NCBI GenBank assembly: GCA_947359465.1
Contig: OX375878.1
Coordinates: 87,208,377 to 87,272,376, forward strand
Length of the DNA: 64,000 nt
Reading direction: 5' to 3'
DNA from: Metellina segmentata
Taxonomy: Eukaryota > Arthropoda > Arachnida > Araneae > Tetragnathidae
Position numbers and translations under genes: made by a program. A model generated the notes under the pieces. The model made no database searches. It was not told where the DNA came from and saw only the letters and a program-made list of their open reading frames with translations. This document shows positions 12,961 through 25,327 of the stretch, piece after piece. Each line of letters starts with the position of its first letter. Positions within the stretch are counted from its first letter, which is position 1.

Positions 12961-13540
12961 ATCTCACAATCCAATACACAATACTGTCATGAAGGAGCAA
13001 GTTGTACACGGTCAACCACTCATGTATTAAACTATCGGTTACACACAGGCGGGTCCCACAAAAAAGCAGATTGAATGGAAGACAATGCAGATATAAACCG
13101 ATTCACCTGCCTTTGCGAAACGAGTCAACAAAACAAATCCCTTTTCCTAGCCAGATGTTTCCGCGCTTTGATTTTTAGTTAAATGGCTAATTAGCTGGTA
13201 GTGCCGCGTGTAATATTAGCGACACTTTTACCTAATGAGCGAAGCGTGGAGCTCTCTTTTCAAAAAATGACCTGCGAGATATATCAGCTGGATGGCGAGG
13301 GGGTCGGCTCTGGGAACTCCCCCACCATCTTTCATGTATGTAACGGCAGTTTTTCATACACTTTGGTTGTGTCAGACGTGCGTGCGTTCCGGAACATTTG
13401 CTGAGTTGTTTTGCAGAACACTTTCCTCCAGAGCGGATAATTGTTCGGGAAAGGTGTAAGGACGGCTGAGAGTATAGGCGGAGACGAAATGTGAAATGTG
13501 TTTGTAGGTTCTAGAGATGCGGGCTTTTAAGTAATGATGG
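12961..13540. promoter_or_regulatory. GC-richer block, enhancer-like composition
   Basis: A non-repeat block whose composition departs from the AT-rich flanks. Visible words include CACCTG (E-box) near 13105, and GCTAATTAGC, a palindromic homeodomain-type word, near 13184-13193. A 67-codon plus-strand ORF at 13201-13404 has no recognised motif. I read it as a candidate conserved noncoding element. A small exon cannot be excluded. Confidence 0.3.
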
Positions 13541-13608
13541 GTGGTATTCTAGAATAAAAAAATCCACTAACGGGTTGCATTATTTTTCTTAGATGCAAGT
13601 TAGGGTTC

Positions 13609-14606
13609 TTGGAACTTCATGGGCATATCTAGTTGCCTTTAATACTGCAAGGGCTTTCGTTCATCAAGCTTAGATCAGTTTTGCTGAAGACAAGATATTT
13701 CGTCATCAAAATATGCCTATATCTATCAAAATATTGCCTATTTCTATGACAAAATCAAGATCTGGTCAGTTTTATTCTATGACAAGGTTAAAGTTCATCA
13801 AGATCTGGTTCATGGCATTCTAGTTGAACTTCATGGGAATATCTAGTTGCCTTTAATACTGCAAGAGCTTTCGTTCATCAAGCTTAGATCAGTTTTGCTG
13901 AAGACAAGATATTTCGTCATCAAAATATTGCCTATTTTTTTCTATGACAAAATCAAGATCTGGTCAGTTTTATTCTATGACAAGATTAAAGTTCATCAAG
14001 ATCTGGTTCATGGCATTCTAATTGAACTTCATGGGCATATCTAGTTGCCTTTAATACTGCAAGAGCTTTCGTTCATCAAGCTTAGATCAGTTTTGCTAAA
14101 GACAAGATATTCCGTCATCAAAATATTGCCTATTTTTTTCTATGACAAAATCAAGATCTGGTCAGTTTTATTCTATGACAAGATTAAAGTTCGTCAAGAT
14201 CTGGTTCATGGCATTCTAATTGAACTTCATGGGCATATCTAGTTGCCTTTAATACTGCAAGAGCTTTCGTTCATCAAGCTTAGATCAGTTTTGCTGAAGA
14301 CAAGATATTTCGTCATCAAAATATTGCCTATTTTTTTCTATGACAAAATCAAGATATGGTCAGTTTTATTCTATGACAAGATTAAAGTTCGTCAAGATCT
14401 GGTTCATGGCATTCTAATTGAACTTCATGGGCATATCTAGTTGCCTTTAATACTGCAAGAGCTTTCGTTCATCAAGCTTAGATCAGTTTTGCTAAAGACA
14501 AGATATTTCGTCATCAAAATATCGCCTATTTTTTTCTATGACAAAATCAAGATCTGGTCAGTTTTATTCTATGACACGATTAAAGTTCATCAAGATCTGG
14601 TTAGTT
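13609..14606. repeat. 198-bp tandem array, five copies
   Basis: The CTAGTTGCC landmark recurs at 13629, 13843, 14041, 14239 and 14437. The first interval is 214 bp, where a CTATATCTATCAAAAT-like stretch is inserted, and the next three are exactly 198 bp. The last copy breaks off near 14606 at CAAGATCTGGTTAGTTTTGC. Copies differ by only a few bases. Because 198 is 66 codons, the same 65-residue reading frame reappears in each copy, but each ends at a TAG inside CTAGTTGCC. The unit shares ATCAAGATCTGGTCAGTTTT with dispersed patches at 32.7, 45.7 and 47.2 kb. Confidence 0.95.
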
Positions 14607-14774
14607 TTGCTAATAATGAAACACCTCGTCGAGACCAGGAATGTTAAGAACTACGTGTGGTTGGTAGTTGAAGATGATTGTTGGTTAGTTGGGTTTTTAT
14701 AGGACAAGCTTAGTCAAACTCAGGTTAGACAACGCCATGGACTAGAAATACACAATTACAAGATTAGTTTGGTT

Positions 14775-15079
14775 GGCCGAGCAACCGGTCTAGTGGTCAA
14801 GGTGTTGGCCTCTGGATCGAAATGTTCCTGGTTCGAATCCTTGGTCAGGGCATGGATATAAATTGCGCTGTCCTTTGTTAGGGGCAACGGTGGTCCACCC
14901 AGTAGGTGCCCCTTCACAAGTGACCATCATTTATGGCCTTGTAGTGGCCAAAGGACAAGTTCTTAGCGGCCGCCGTTGGAAGTAGTGACCATTAACACTT
15001 CTGGTCTTGTTGACCAATAATGGTGTCCAGTGTATGGTACCAAGTGTACTATGCATAGTGCCCACCATTGCAAAAAAAA
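14775..15079 (+). mobile_element. tRNA-headed SINE, second body type
   Basis: The head has an A-box-like CTAGTGGTCAAGG and a B box GGTTCGAATCC (14830-14840), much like the 9.5-kb SINE. The body after the head is different, with repeated GTGACCATCA/TAGTGACCATTAA words, and ends in an A-tail at about 15071-15078. The two SINE families seem to share a head but carry different bodies. Confidence 0.8.
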
Positions 15080-15215
15080 TTTGGTTGGCTGGGTTGGGTT
15101 TATGGCGCAAGGGCTATATTTGGCCATGCTGTGCCAAACACAAGACAGAAAACGGTAAGTAATGAATATACACACAAGGAACGTTTTTACTGTCACAGAA
15201 GAGAAAAATACACGT
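15080..15215 (-). mobile_element. SINE-like tail fragment (GGCCATATTTGGCCA family)
   Basis: Directly follows the A-tail of the preceding SINE. It carries TTTATGGCGCAAGGGC and TATTTGGCCATGCTGTGCC, the reverse complement of the tail found at 39150, 41871 and 51330. It matches 6702-6812 further along. No head is visible. Confidence 0.6.
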
Positions 15216-16373
15216 AGACGGATCGAACATGCGTCAATAACAACTCGAAGTTCACACGCGCAGTAGACAAAACTACACTGGCACTGGTGAATATAGAATC
15301 AGAAAGATGTTATAATATACCTCAAACCATTAGAGTTAATTCGTAGTTCACAGTAAGATTACTTTTTTGAATTTTAGTACACAGTTTGAGTAAAAATGCA
15401 GCGTACAGTTGCGTTGTCAAGATTTAACTATTAAGGTACAATTACCAGTTAAAGTTACATGACTTTTGTGTGAGAGGAGTATAGAACTATTCAAATATTC
15501 CATGCTCCAATAACTCCTGAAACTGTTTCTCATATCTCAAAATGGCAAGTTTTGGAATTTTTGAAGAGAAGATAAATATTTTTAAATGTTATTAAACAAT
15601 ACACCTAAAAATGCCACACTTGATAGTCATTGCACTGTCTAATAATAATGAGATAACAAGTCTCAATTTGTTCTGTGTGTGTGATTCGATCGGGAATACG
15701 TAAAACAGATTTTAGGTTAATCTAGAGTGAAAATGTGTAGCCCATCTCGTCGTCTTCGTCGCTTTTCAAATTTAAATAGTTGCTTTGTTAAAGGTAATTC
15801 TTTTATTTCCAACAGATTGCTAATTTAAGTGACTGCGAAAGAATTAAAAAAACTTAAATCTTCAAGTACGTACCTTCAAAAGAGGAATGCCATTGCATTC
15901 AACATCAAGCCAGTGCAGTTTGGTTGAATTTTCGCTTTCGGTTCACTAAACTTACCTTAAATTCATATCTCCGAAAGTTTAATGCGTAAATGATTTCACG
16001 AGAGTTTCGACTTCTTTCGTAAAAGAACCATTCTTTCCTCTTCCATTTGAAAGACAATTTTTCCCCCCTGCCTTCTATTCATTATTTTCGTCTGCCGCGC
16101 CCTGCTAAGCAATTTCGATAGCAAGTGTACTTTTCCCGTTCTCGACGTCTTGATTTTTTCATACTTTTTATTGTACGAGTAAAATTCTAAAAAGTTCCGT
16201 CCATTCCCCTTATATAAGAAGACATCCATAGACACGTAAGTGTCTCGTTAAAAAATATTGTGGCATAGAATCAGGGCAGGGAACATTTCAACTCGGATCA
16301 TGAAGCAGAACAATTTGATGGTGCGTGTAAATATGTGAACAAAACCAGTCTTTTTTGTTCATAACTTAATTAT
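15216..16373. other. AT-rich interval, nothing recognised
   Basis: No repeat match or motif-bearing ORF. A minus-strand 79-codon ORF (15996-16235) is K/R-rich and has no family signature. Confidence 0.4.
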
Positions 16374-17310
16374 AAAGTATTTCTATTGTATTTAGTCATT
16401 TTAGCATCAGTATTTTATCTCAAAAAAAAGTTGTTACATAATTCAAAAAACATTAGCAATGAACAATGGACGCTTAAGACTATTAACTAGCATAATTAAA
16501 ACGAAATGGCAGTACTATCATAAGCGAATGATTACACTGCTCTTTTGACTAAATTCAAAATTAACTCATTCAAGCAAGATGATATGTGCTTACATACTGT
16601 CTACAATAGATACAAGCGATAGACCTTTCAGCACTCGATGTTCTCAAGTCGACTAGAGTAAAAGTATCTCAATTGTATTTAGTCATTTTAGAATCTGTAT
16701 TTTATCTCCAAAAAAGGAGTTGTTTCATAATTAAAAAAACATTAGCAATGAACAAGGGACGCTTAAGACTATTAACTAGCATAATTAAAACGAAATGGTA
16801 GTACTATCATAAGCGAATGATTTACACTGCTCTTTTGACTAAATTCAAAATTAACTCATTCAAGCAAGATGATATGTGCTTACATACTGTCTTCAATAGA
16901 TACAAGCGATAGACCTTTCAGCACTCGATGTTCTCAAGTCGACTAGAGTGAAAGTATCTCAATTGTATTTAGTCATTTTACAATCTGTATTTTATCTCCA
17001 AAAAAGGAGTTGTTTCATAATTCAAAAAACATTAGCAATGAATAATGGACGCTTAAGACTATTAAAAAGCATAATTAAAACGAAATGGCAGTACTATCAT
17101 AAGCGAATGATTTACACTGTTCTTTTGACTAAATTCAAAATTAACTCATTCAAGCAAGATGATATGTGCTTACATACTGTCTTCAATAGATACAAGCGAT
17201 AGACCTTTCAGCACTCGATGTTCTCAAGTCGACTAGAGTAAAAGTATCTCTATTGTATTTAGTCATTTTAGCATCAGCATTTTATCTCCAAAAAAAGAGT
17301 TGTTTCATAG
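16374..17310. repeat. 290-bp tandem array, about 3.2 copies
   Basis: Copies start at AAAGTAT landmarks at 16374, 16661, 16951 and 17241 (intervals 287, 290 and 290). The fourth copy stops near 17310 after TTGTTTCATAG. Within each unit the words AACATTAGCAATGAA and GACCTTTCAGCACTCGATG are conserved. Copies are about 95% alike by eye. The 84-codon ORF in copy 3 is interrupted in the other copies, so it is not a maintained gene. Confidence 0.95.
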
Positions 17311-18230
17311 GAATGTTTAAAAAAAATGGTATACACACATTGTTATCGCATTGATTCTCTGTATAATACATAAATTATTATTTAAAAATGTTTAAATATT
17401 AGTTCATACTTTCCAAACAAAAAATATTACTTTAAGTGGTTGATAATTAAAGTGGTTTATAAGCGTTTCATATTCGAGATTCACGGCGAAATTAAAAAAC
17501 GTCGTTTTCTTTTTATACAAAAATTGTATAGTGAATTGCTTTTTTGGTGTACTTTAGTCGAGTTTCATTAAAATTTGATCTCTTTATACTTAAATATTCT
17601 ATATTATTTACTTCCATGGTTCTAAGGTAAGGACGTAGTGAGCTGGAAATCATTACGTTGACCTAGAAATTCTAGATAGTATAAGCTGTGCAAATTTCAC
17701 TACACCAGAATTCAGTATTCGAATTTTTCTGCTTCAGACAATCAAGCTTTCTGCTCTATGAGATTCAGCTTAAAAATATCCCACATATTCTTACCAAACG
17801 CCTGTGATAGGATTTTCCCCAAAACCAATGAACATCTTCTATCCATTTTTCGAATGCGTACTGTGATGAGATATAATTATTGAGGTTTAGTTAATCTAGA
17901 GTGACAACACTAGACGACTTGTTCATATTCTGTAGCATGCGTGCTTGTCTAGTTGCTTGTTGTGTGTGATATTCAATATTCGTATATAAATAAACCTATT
18001 TAGCCAAGTAAAGCTGTGTTACCTCTGCACTAAAATTCAACGTACTGATCAACATTAAACTACAATTTTTAATTCACAATTAACCTCAGTTAAATAAAAT
18101 TTACAGCACGCCTTTTTAGCATGATTTGTGACTTCCTGCCATGATAAACGCTTAAAAAGCTGAACCTATCAAACTCATACAATAAAATCTGACTTATATA
18201 ATAAAATAACCAGAACCTAGAAGAACAAAA
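17311..18230. other. AT-rich interval, nothing recognised
   Basis: No element or gene recognised in this stretch. Confidence 0.4.
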
Positions 18231-18600
18231 CCAGATTAATTAATCTCACCACCGGCCATTTCCTCCAGTATCCCAAACAGGTGCTTCCTCCCGAAATTAA
18301 AACCACGCAACGGAAATTCCACTGCACCGGTAGTGGCTATGTTTAGTGAACGACACAGATTAGTGCAAAGCTGACGCCCTGTAATAATAATAGCTTCGTT
18401 CCCTTACTACAAACGAACATGCGAACCCTGTGTTTATCCGCACGGTTGCACCACACTGCAAATCGAGTCATTAATGGATAATAATAAACGAGATCAATTT
18501 CCATAGACCATACCGAACACCAGCTAGAAGTATAGGGTAATTGTTGGACGTTATTTTGTTCATCCATAGCGTTTCGCATCGGCATTTGCTTTCCAGATAT
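18231..18600. promoter_or_regulatory. GC-richer non-repeat block, candidate noncoding element
   Basis: About 370 bp with raised GC and no match to other repeats in the window. It includes a TCATTAATGG homeodomain-like word near 18469-18478. A minus-strand 80-codon ORF (18343-18585) overlaps it without a recognisable motif. The call rests on composition and lack of repeats only. Confidence 0.2.
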
Positions 18601-20687
18601 AGGTATTCATACCAAGCTGGTGTTGGTCATTAGTTTTTTTCCCCTAACATCCACGCGAGTATAATCAATGGCCATTCCATTGTGGGAACGCTAAGATAAG
18701 GTACCAGGTGATGAGATTTGATGGTGAATTATTAATTTGCAGTTTTTGTAACTGAACGGGTAGGAGGTAGGGTGGCGTTTGCGGTAGTCGTTTCTGCAAC
18801 AGACGTAAAACAGATTAATTATTCAAATATAATGGAGCTTTATTGTACTGTTATTTATGACTTCATCTGTGATTTGGACAGGACGGGAGATGTTTACATG
18901 CGATGGTTCTGTTGAATCAGATTAATATTCATACAAAACAAGTCTAATATAGAACTTAAGCTGTAACATCATGTAAGAAGTCATTTTTGAAGGGACATTT
19001 GTTAGGGATCATACGCCATTTTGAATAGAGAAAAAAAGAATTGTAGTTGTTCTATTTTAGAGAAGATTAAAAAATTGAGTTTCTTCCACCAAACTTCTAA
19101 AACGTGTAAACGATTCATATTAGATTAGTGGAGTAATGCTGTTTTATTATTATCCAAATACTAACTAGACGCTTCCTTAAATTCCCCTCCCCCCCCCCTC
19201 AAAAAAAAATAATAATAAGTTTTCTCTAATCTCTATTACACTAAAAAATGAAATCTGGAAATTATTTTAAAATTTATGACATTTCCACTCTAGAATCGTA
19301 CATTTAATCCTTTTGAAAATCCAAATTACCAATGGAATTAAGTTTTATGAGTAATTCCCATGAAATGGTTATAATTTAACTCAATAAAATTCATTTTAGA
19401 ACCTATTTTTATTATTTGTTTTATTTTTTCATTTCAATTATTCCTATTTTTCCATGATTACTACTTCATTTCAATTATTCCTATACTACACATAACAACT
19501 TTTTTGTACAGATTTCACGAAATATTAGTCCGACTTTCAAGACTTGCTTCTTGTACCCTTCAAAATTAGTCGGTATTTCGTTTTAACCATTGACAAGCTG
19601 AAAAATAAACCTATTTATACTTGAAGTGTTCTAAATCCTTTGTTTGTTTTTACTAGAATCTGATCAAAAATCTAAGATATGTTGAAATATATCGCTGACT
19701 TCTCAGAATGTTACTGAGCCGAACCAGTTAAGGACTATTAAAATCTATCTTTTCTATACCTACTTAATATTAAAAATGTCCTATCTCTACTTTGCCTCCA
19801 TTAAAATTTGAGGGAAAAAATAATACCAAAACATGTTATGAAACAAGTCTGCTGTTTTTCTTGTTCAACCAACCAATAATTGATTATGAGAATCAATCTT
19901 CTTTGAATGAATCGTGTCTTAATGGTTTCAACCACTGTGCTAATAGCTTGAAATCTGTAGGCAGATTCGATTCATATAATTATCTTGGGTGTATTTTTTC
20001 TTCTGTGTCAGTAAAAACTTTCCTTGTGTTGTATATATGTACATTTACTTAACGGAAAACCATTGCTTGGTGCAATTTGAACAGATCTGACCCTCGCTCC
20101 ATAAATAACCAGCTAAGCAACTTTAAATAAACCTACTGATACTAAACTTGTTTTTTACCTCCATGTATCCACTAGATCCTGATCACAACTTAAAGACAAA
20201 CACACATGTTCTGAAAAAGTTCACACTGAACACAATAAAACCTAATCTATGGCTATACTTCCTCTTTCTGGTGCCCTAAGGTAAGGAAAATATAAAAGTA
20301 ATCTTATTAAAGATAGTTAAATAATTTTGTAAAACCTCCTACACATCAAAATTGATTCGTCCTTTTTGAATTCAGGTTTTGTTTTAACGTCCCCAGGTAT
20401 CTCACTAGAAACAGTAAATTATTTTTTAACCCTTTAAAAAGAATGCGTGTAACAATTTTGCTACAAATAGATTTTTTAGCAGCAGAATTCTTCCTCGGGG
20501 GTTGGGGGTGGTATATTTTTATTGTCTGCAATTCAATAAGTAATCTGTTTCGGAGAAGTATTTTGTTTTATCTCTTATCTGAATGTTTTTGTGCAGGTCA
20601 TTTTTACTTGTATTTTGAGGATCAGATCACATACTTTCTTTTCTCTATAATTGGATATTTTTCTCTCAAACGACAAATAAACAAGTA
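18601..20687. other. AT-rich interval upstream of candidate exon
   Basis: AT-rich sequence with a C10-type run near 19191. There is a short direct duplication (CATTTCAATTATTCCTAT) at about 19431 and 19467. No gene is supported. Any promoter for the exon at 20688 would lie at the right end of this interval, where no strong TATA box or initiator stands out. Confidence 0.35.
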
Positions 20688-20879
20688 ATGCGCACAAATT
20701 GGATTACTTGGCGACTTTTATTGAGTGTTTTTGCTTTCCTATCTACCATACTTCACCCATGCCACGCGTCTCCTGATATCCCCACGAGTCTCCAGAAACG
20801 CTTTAGAGGACATCCTCCGGAAACCAGATACCTGTTGTACAAAAATGCGAGAGAGAAGACTCCATATAATTGCATTATG
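20688..20879 (+). CDS. Candidate first coding exon of a secreted protein (possibly lipase-like)
   Basis: The ATG at 20688 opens a convincing signal peptide. A basic N-terminus (R2, R9) is followed by the hydrophobic core LLLSVFAFLSTIL at residues 10-22 and a CHA|S cleavage context after residue 27. The mature part contains PPETRYLLYKN at residues 43-53. This resembles the TRFLLYTN strand near the N-terminus of pancreatic-lipase-family enzymes, though that is a short resemblance. After codon 64 comes GTAACT at 20880, a usable splice donor in phase 0. Without splicing the frame runs to 21077 but loses protein-like character. No downstream exon was found in the window. The catalytic serine region is not present, so function is a hypothesis. 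The block 20690-21310 is GC-richer than its flanks. Confidence 0.35.
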
Positions 20880-21310
20880 GTAACTTCAACACCCTTCCCC
20901 CTAATCTTGTTAAATCTCAATTGCATTTCTATGTTCCACAACAGGCCTTCTCCCCTTACAACCAAGACCACAAAAAAGGGGAACAAGATTCCGTCACGGG
21001 CACATCTGCCTCGGATCCTAAATACCTTTATATATATCGGGCCAATTTCTTTGGATCCTTCTTCTTTGTGGAGTTAAGGAGATAAAGGAGGAGGAAAAGT
21101 GGTCAGATTCGTATCGCAATTTAAGTCCTTGTTCAACCACTTTATTGTGATCCCAAGAGGATGCGGGGACTTCTGTATCTGTCCTCATCAGGAGCGTATT
21201 CTTGAACGGAAATATTAAGCATCCTGTGGTCTTCTTAGTGCGAGAATCGAGAAAACCGTTAATTTTCCGCCCAATCGGCTCCAGAAAAAACATCTGCGGA
21301 TGTGTTTAAA
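20880..21310. other. GC-richer sequence following the candidate exon
   Basis: Higher GC than neighbouring DNA and no repeat match. ORFs on both strands (129 codons plus, 91 codons minus) reflect composition. It could be the start of an intron with regulatory content, or part of a longer exon if the donor at 20880 is not used. Confidence 0.25.
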
Positions 21311-23035
21311 AAAAGCTTTCTTCATCCCACCGGCTGCAAAAAGGCATCTTTATACCAACAACCGTCGTTGGTGATAACATTGAGAAAATTGTAATGCACT
21401 TTGAGGTCCCCAATACCTTTCATCTTAACCGTCTCGATGTGTTTTATACAATACCTAGTATATACTCTTTCTAAGAATTAATGCGTTTAAAACATAGTTT
21501 GGAAGAATGTTAACTTTAAGATAAATGTTGAAAAATAATCACATATCATATAAAAAAAAATTCATTCAAAACCAAATAAATTGTAGTTATCGACACCATC
21601 GGATTAGGAAGAGATACTAGTATATTGAGGAAAGTAATACATACGAATTTCGTCAAATCTCGTCATTAGTAACTCTGCTAAAATGGTTAATTTCAATATA
21701 AAAAAGGAAACAGAAAGAAAAATATTTACAATTTCACTAAAAGTGGAGGAGTCAGATTTTGAATGAACAAATTTCAGTCATTGTTACTAATTTCTCTCTC
21801 ATAATTTGTATAATTTGAGTTCAAAACTCGAAATAAAATATATTAGTTTTAAATCTAAAAGCAATCCTAAATTCGAGGTACTAATTTATTTGAAGCGAAA
21901 ACAACATGAAATCAAATATACAATAAATATCTTTCTAAAATACTGACTTAATAAATTACAAGCACATTCTAATTAAAACAGCGTCACATCTTTCATTTAA
22001 GTTTTGATATTAATAATGAACATGTCACAACTTTCATAATAGAAAAATGATATATTCCTTGTCGAATTTATTTCAAACAGAACATTTTTACCTGTTTACC
22101 ATGGATAGATCAGTATATGAACACACAGAAACTATGAACAAGAATTGTCACATTCCATACCAAACTATTTTCTAAGTCATAGCCATGCGCAGAATGATTT
22201 TGTTTTAAAGTGTATACTTATAAACACATTTTTTGTGTGATGGATGCATTATTTGGTGGGAGAATAGTTAAATACATTTCACCATAATTAGTACATCAGA
22301 AGGCTTATATTTACGTGTGTTGCAGCGTTCCACTCATTGCGTATATAGAAAATTTAAAAAATTAACAAGTTTTATTTGAGACTTATAATAACCCTAGCTG
22401 CTATATTACACACTATGAATAAATACAGCTAGCTAAATTGAACATCCAATTCGTCTCGATGTATGCAGTATACTACACAGAAATTTGCTAAACCCAAAGT
22501 GCTGCAATCGAGAAGACTTCAGTGGCACTCGGCCATCAGTAATATCTCCCAACTTATCCTCTAAATAGCATGAAATATACCCTAAAATGAAAATATTCAA
22601 TGTTGAATATATTTTAAATAATCCTCTTTATCGTTTCATTGTCTGTTTATATTTTATTCACTTCAAATTCTTTCATTGCAAACAAGTATCATTACGATAT
22701 CAACTTTCAAGAATTTAATGTTTCCATACTCCCTTTCACTAAATGATTAAATCGATTCATTTGAATAATATTTTTGAGTATTTTGAATAGAATGGATAAG
22801 AATGGAAGTTATTAAATACATAATTTCTCCTTCTAGATCTCAAGGATCTGATTAACAACATCGTCTACATCAATACCTTGTACTTTACTTTATTCTCTTT
22901 AAAATTATGGTGGTATATTCTATACGTATTTAAGAGTGGAACTGGAAAATATTTTGAAAATAGTTCATATGGTGAATCTCATAACATTTTGGACACATCG
23001 CTTTTAATTCCTAATGATGGAAAACAGCAAAATGT
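21311..23035. other. AT-rich interval, nothing recognised
   Basis: About 1.7 kb of AT-rich sequence without repeats or motif-bearing ORFs that I could identify. Confidence 0.4.
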
Positions 23036-23039
23036 TACT

Positions 23040-23470
23040 TGCATGCTTTAATTTGACAAAGAAATCATCAAACATTCCGTGAAATTTGTAGCCATCAATG
23101 GTAGGAGCTATTCCAAAGATTTATGTGAAGATTTTTGTTTCTTTCAACAGGACTTCGCTTTCTGTTGTATTACAAAATCAACAAAATAACACAATAAGCG
23201 ACAAATCAACATACTTCTCTGGATGGCACAGTCGTCGGATTTCAACTCACTTGAGAATAGATAGGAAGTAATAAAAAATAGACTCCAAGAAATTGTGCCA
23301 GAAAAGAAAAAGGTGTTTGTGTACTGTATAAATCCATAATATAAGCAAGCCTGGCCAAAAAAGACTGAGTCGCTTATAATTAACTTTACAAACCGATTGG
23401 GTGCTATTAAAGTTATAAAAGGGAAGCTAGAAAAATTAAAGAATCGTTATTTTCGGAATTTTCGACAAAT
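23040..23470 (+). pseudogene. Ancient Tc1/mariner transposase remnant
   Basis: From 23124 a single frame reads through a recognisable Tc1-type catalytic region with in-frame stops but no frameshift. Segments in order are FFQQDFAFC (usual QDNAPCH block), WMAQSSDFNSLEN (usual WPAQSPDLNPIEN block, carrying the third catalytic acid), EVIKNRLQEI, and then a TNRLGAIKV tail. The spacing between the second D and the E fits the DD34E class. At least three stop codons interrupt it (after STK, after SLENR, and after CINP). The N-terminal DNA-binding half is not recognisable and no terminal repeats were found. It is older than, and a different lineage from, the 568-bp Tc1 copies. Confidence 0.75.
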
Positions 23471-24484
23471 ACTTATGTATTATAGAATATTCTAATATTT
23501 TGAACCAGGCAAAATTTTATTTTAATTTTTGTATTTTCATCAAATGTCTCAACTGTCATTTTATTAAACATTTTCAAAACTTTAATGTAAAATTATTCTG
23601 TAAAATCTGCAGATTTAAACATTAAACAACAATATGTTATTACAGTTAATTTTTGTATGGGTATATTACATAAAAACATTTTATTAGGTCACTTTCTTCT
23701 GTCATTCTGATATTCTTATTTGTATCAGTGGGAGAATGAAATGCTAGAAATTCAATGAAATCCTGTAAACACTTCAAATTCCTTGAAATAGCAGGTTTAA
23801 CATCGAAAATGTTAACTGAATTTAACAAGGTGTCAGTATTTAAAGAATTGGTGCTATGAAACTTGGGACAGATTTTGAATAAAGCTTTGAAATAAATGCC
23901 ATTCTTGAATTAACCAGAAAAGTAATGAAATCATGTGGATAACTGGTGAAACGAAACTTTTGATTAACCGAATGTCAGAGTACTAAAAGAATAAAAAGAT
24001 GATCAAAATTCTAACTTATAAATAATAATTGCTTATAAATTAGAAGTTCAATTGGTTGAGAATTGGGGGAAAATGAAGTTGAAATGGAATGATTATTGTG
24101 CAATGGAAATCCATTAAGTTAAATCCAAACAACTTGATACAGTGAAACCCAGAGTAGACAATTGTGTTGTGAAATTATAAAAAACAGTCTTGCCCACCGA
24201 ATTTTAAATCGTACGAGCTTATATAGCAATACGTTCAAAATAAAGCATTTTTCTTCAAAACACCACCTAAAATGTGTTACCGGGGAAATATTGAATAAAA
24301 AAATCACTCAAGCATGCTAGAAAGTAAATTTAAGTATATATAGATAATTTTCCAAGTCATATACATTCATGAAAATATACATTTATCTTCGCAAAACACT
24401 TGTATGATCAAATTAACATATGAATTATTTTCAAAAACAATAATAATTGAATTTTTTTTGTTATACAAGCCTATAGTTCAAGTC
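23471..24484. other. AT-rich interval, nothing recognised
   Basis: No repeat or gene recognised. Short ORFs on the minus strand show no motif. Confidence 0.4.
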
Positions 24485-24492
24485 CTCTAATC

Positions 24493-25319
24493 CAGTGCTC
24501 CCCAACCTTTATATCGCCGCGGACCGGATCAACGTTTGATAATTTTAACGCGGCCCGCTGAGGGGGGGGGGACGTTGATTGTTTATATTTTAGATTCTTT
24601 TGATTTAATAATTTAAATTTAATTGTATTTAAACATGCCTTCAAAATAAAATACAGTTACACCAAAAAAATGAATATAATGTGATTTAACATTTTAACTC
24701 ACTAGAACGCTAAATCAATGAGAACCCTGAGCTTGTTTCTTTGCAACGAGACGGTTTCATCTGGGGATAATAGGAGACAATGACACCCGAAGTGTGTTGC
24801 TTATGTCCAGTTTATTCCGTTGTTTTGTTTTCGTTGTTGTCACTGCATAAAACCCCGCTTAACACAGATAGGTTGTCGGGAATGGCAATAGGGATTTAAG
24901 TGCTAATTTAAGCAGGAGAATAAATGTTTAGGCTCAGTCTCGCCTAAAATCTCCGCTAATGTCTGAAACATGCCCAAAATGCCTCTGTTCACGCGCCGTC
25001 CCCACAACTTCAGTCTGGCTTTAAATGTAGCTACTTTGTCTGCCAACTTGAAAACAGTTGTCACACTTGTCAAAATTGGAAAATAGAGACATACAGAATT
25101 CAGAAATCATAATTGTAGCTCTAGTAACAGAAGAAATTTCAAGTTCCGATTTACCGCCTCCTAATTTGAGTGGACATTTCATAGATAAGAACCGCACAAA
25201 CCCGAGACAAATACACCAAAGTAAATAAAATGGAAATAACTTAATATTCCCTGGGCGGCCCTGTACCATTTGATCCACGAACCGGGACCGGTCCGCGGCC
25301 CGGGGGTTGGGGACCACTG
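24493..25319. mobile_element. Non-autonomous hAT, 827 bp, perfect 8-bp TSD
   Basis: The left terminus is CAGTGCTCCCCAACCTTTAT and the right terminus GGTTGGGGACCACTG, the classic Charlie-like hAT ends. The 8-bp target duplication CTCTAATC is exact (24485-24492 and 25320-25327). Subterminal GC-rich motifs (CGCGGACCGG at the left, CCGGTCCGCGG at the right) form further inverted repeats. A minus-strand 109-codon ORF (25021-25350) crosses the right terminus and has no BED finger or transposase signature, so the element relies on a partner. Confidence 0.95.
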
Positions 25320-25327
25320 CTCTAATC

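Noticed and set aside
20753..20986. Antisense ORF over the candidate exon
   Set aside because: It lacks a signal peptide, motif or splice context, and is explained as a shadow of the plus-strand frame and GC content.
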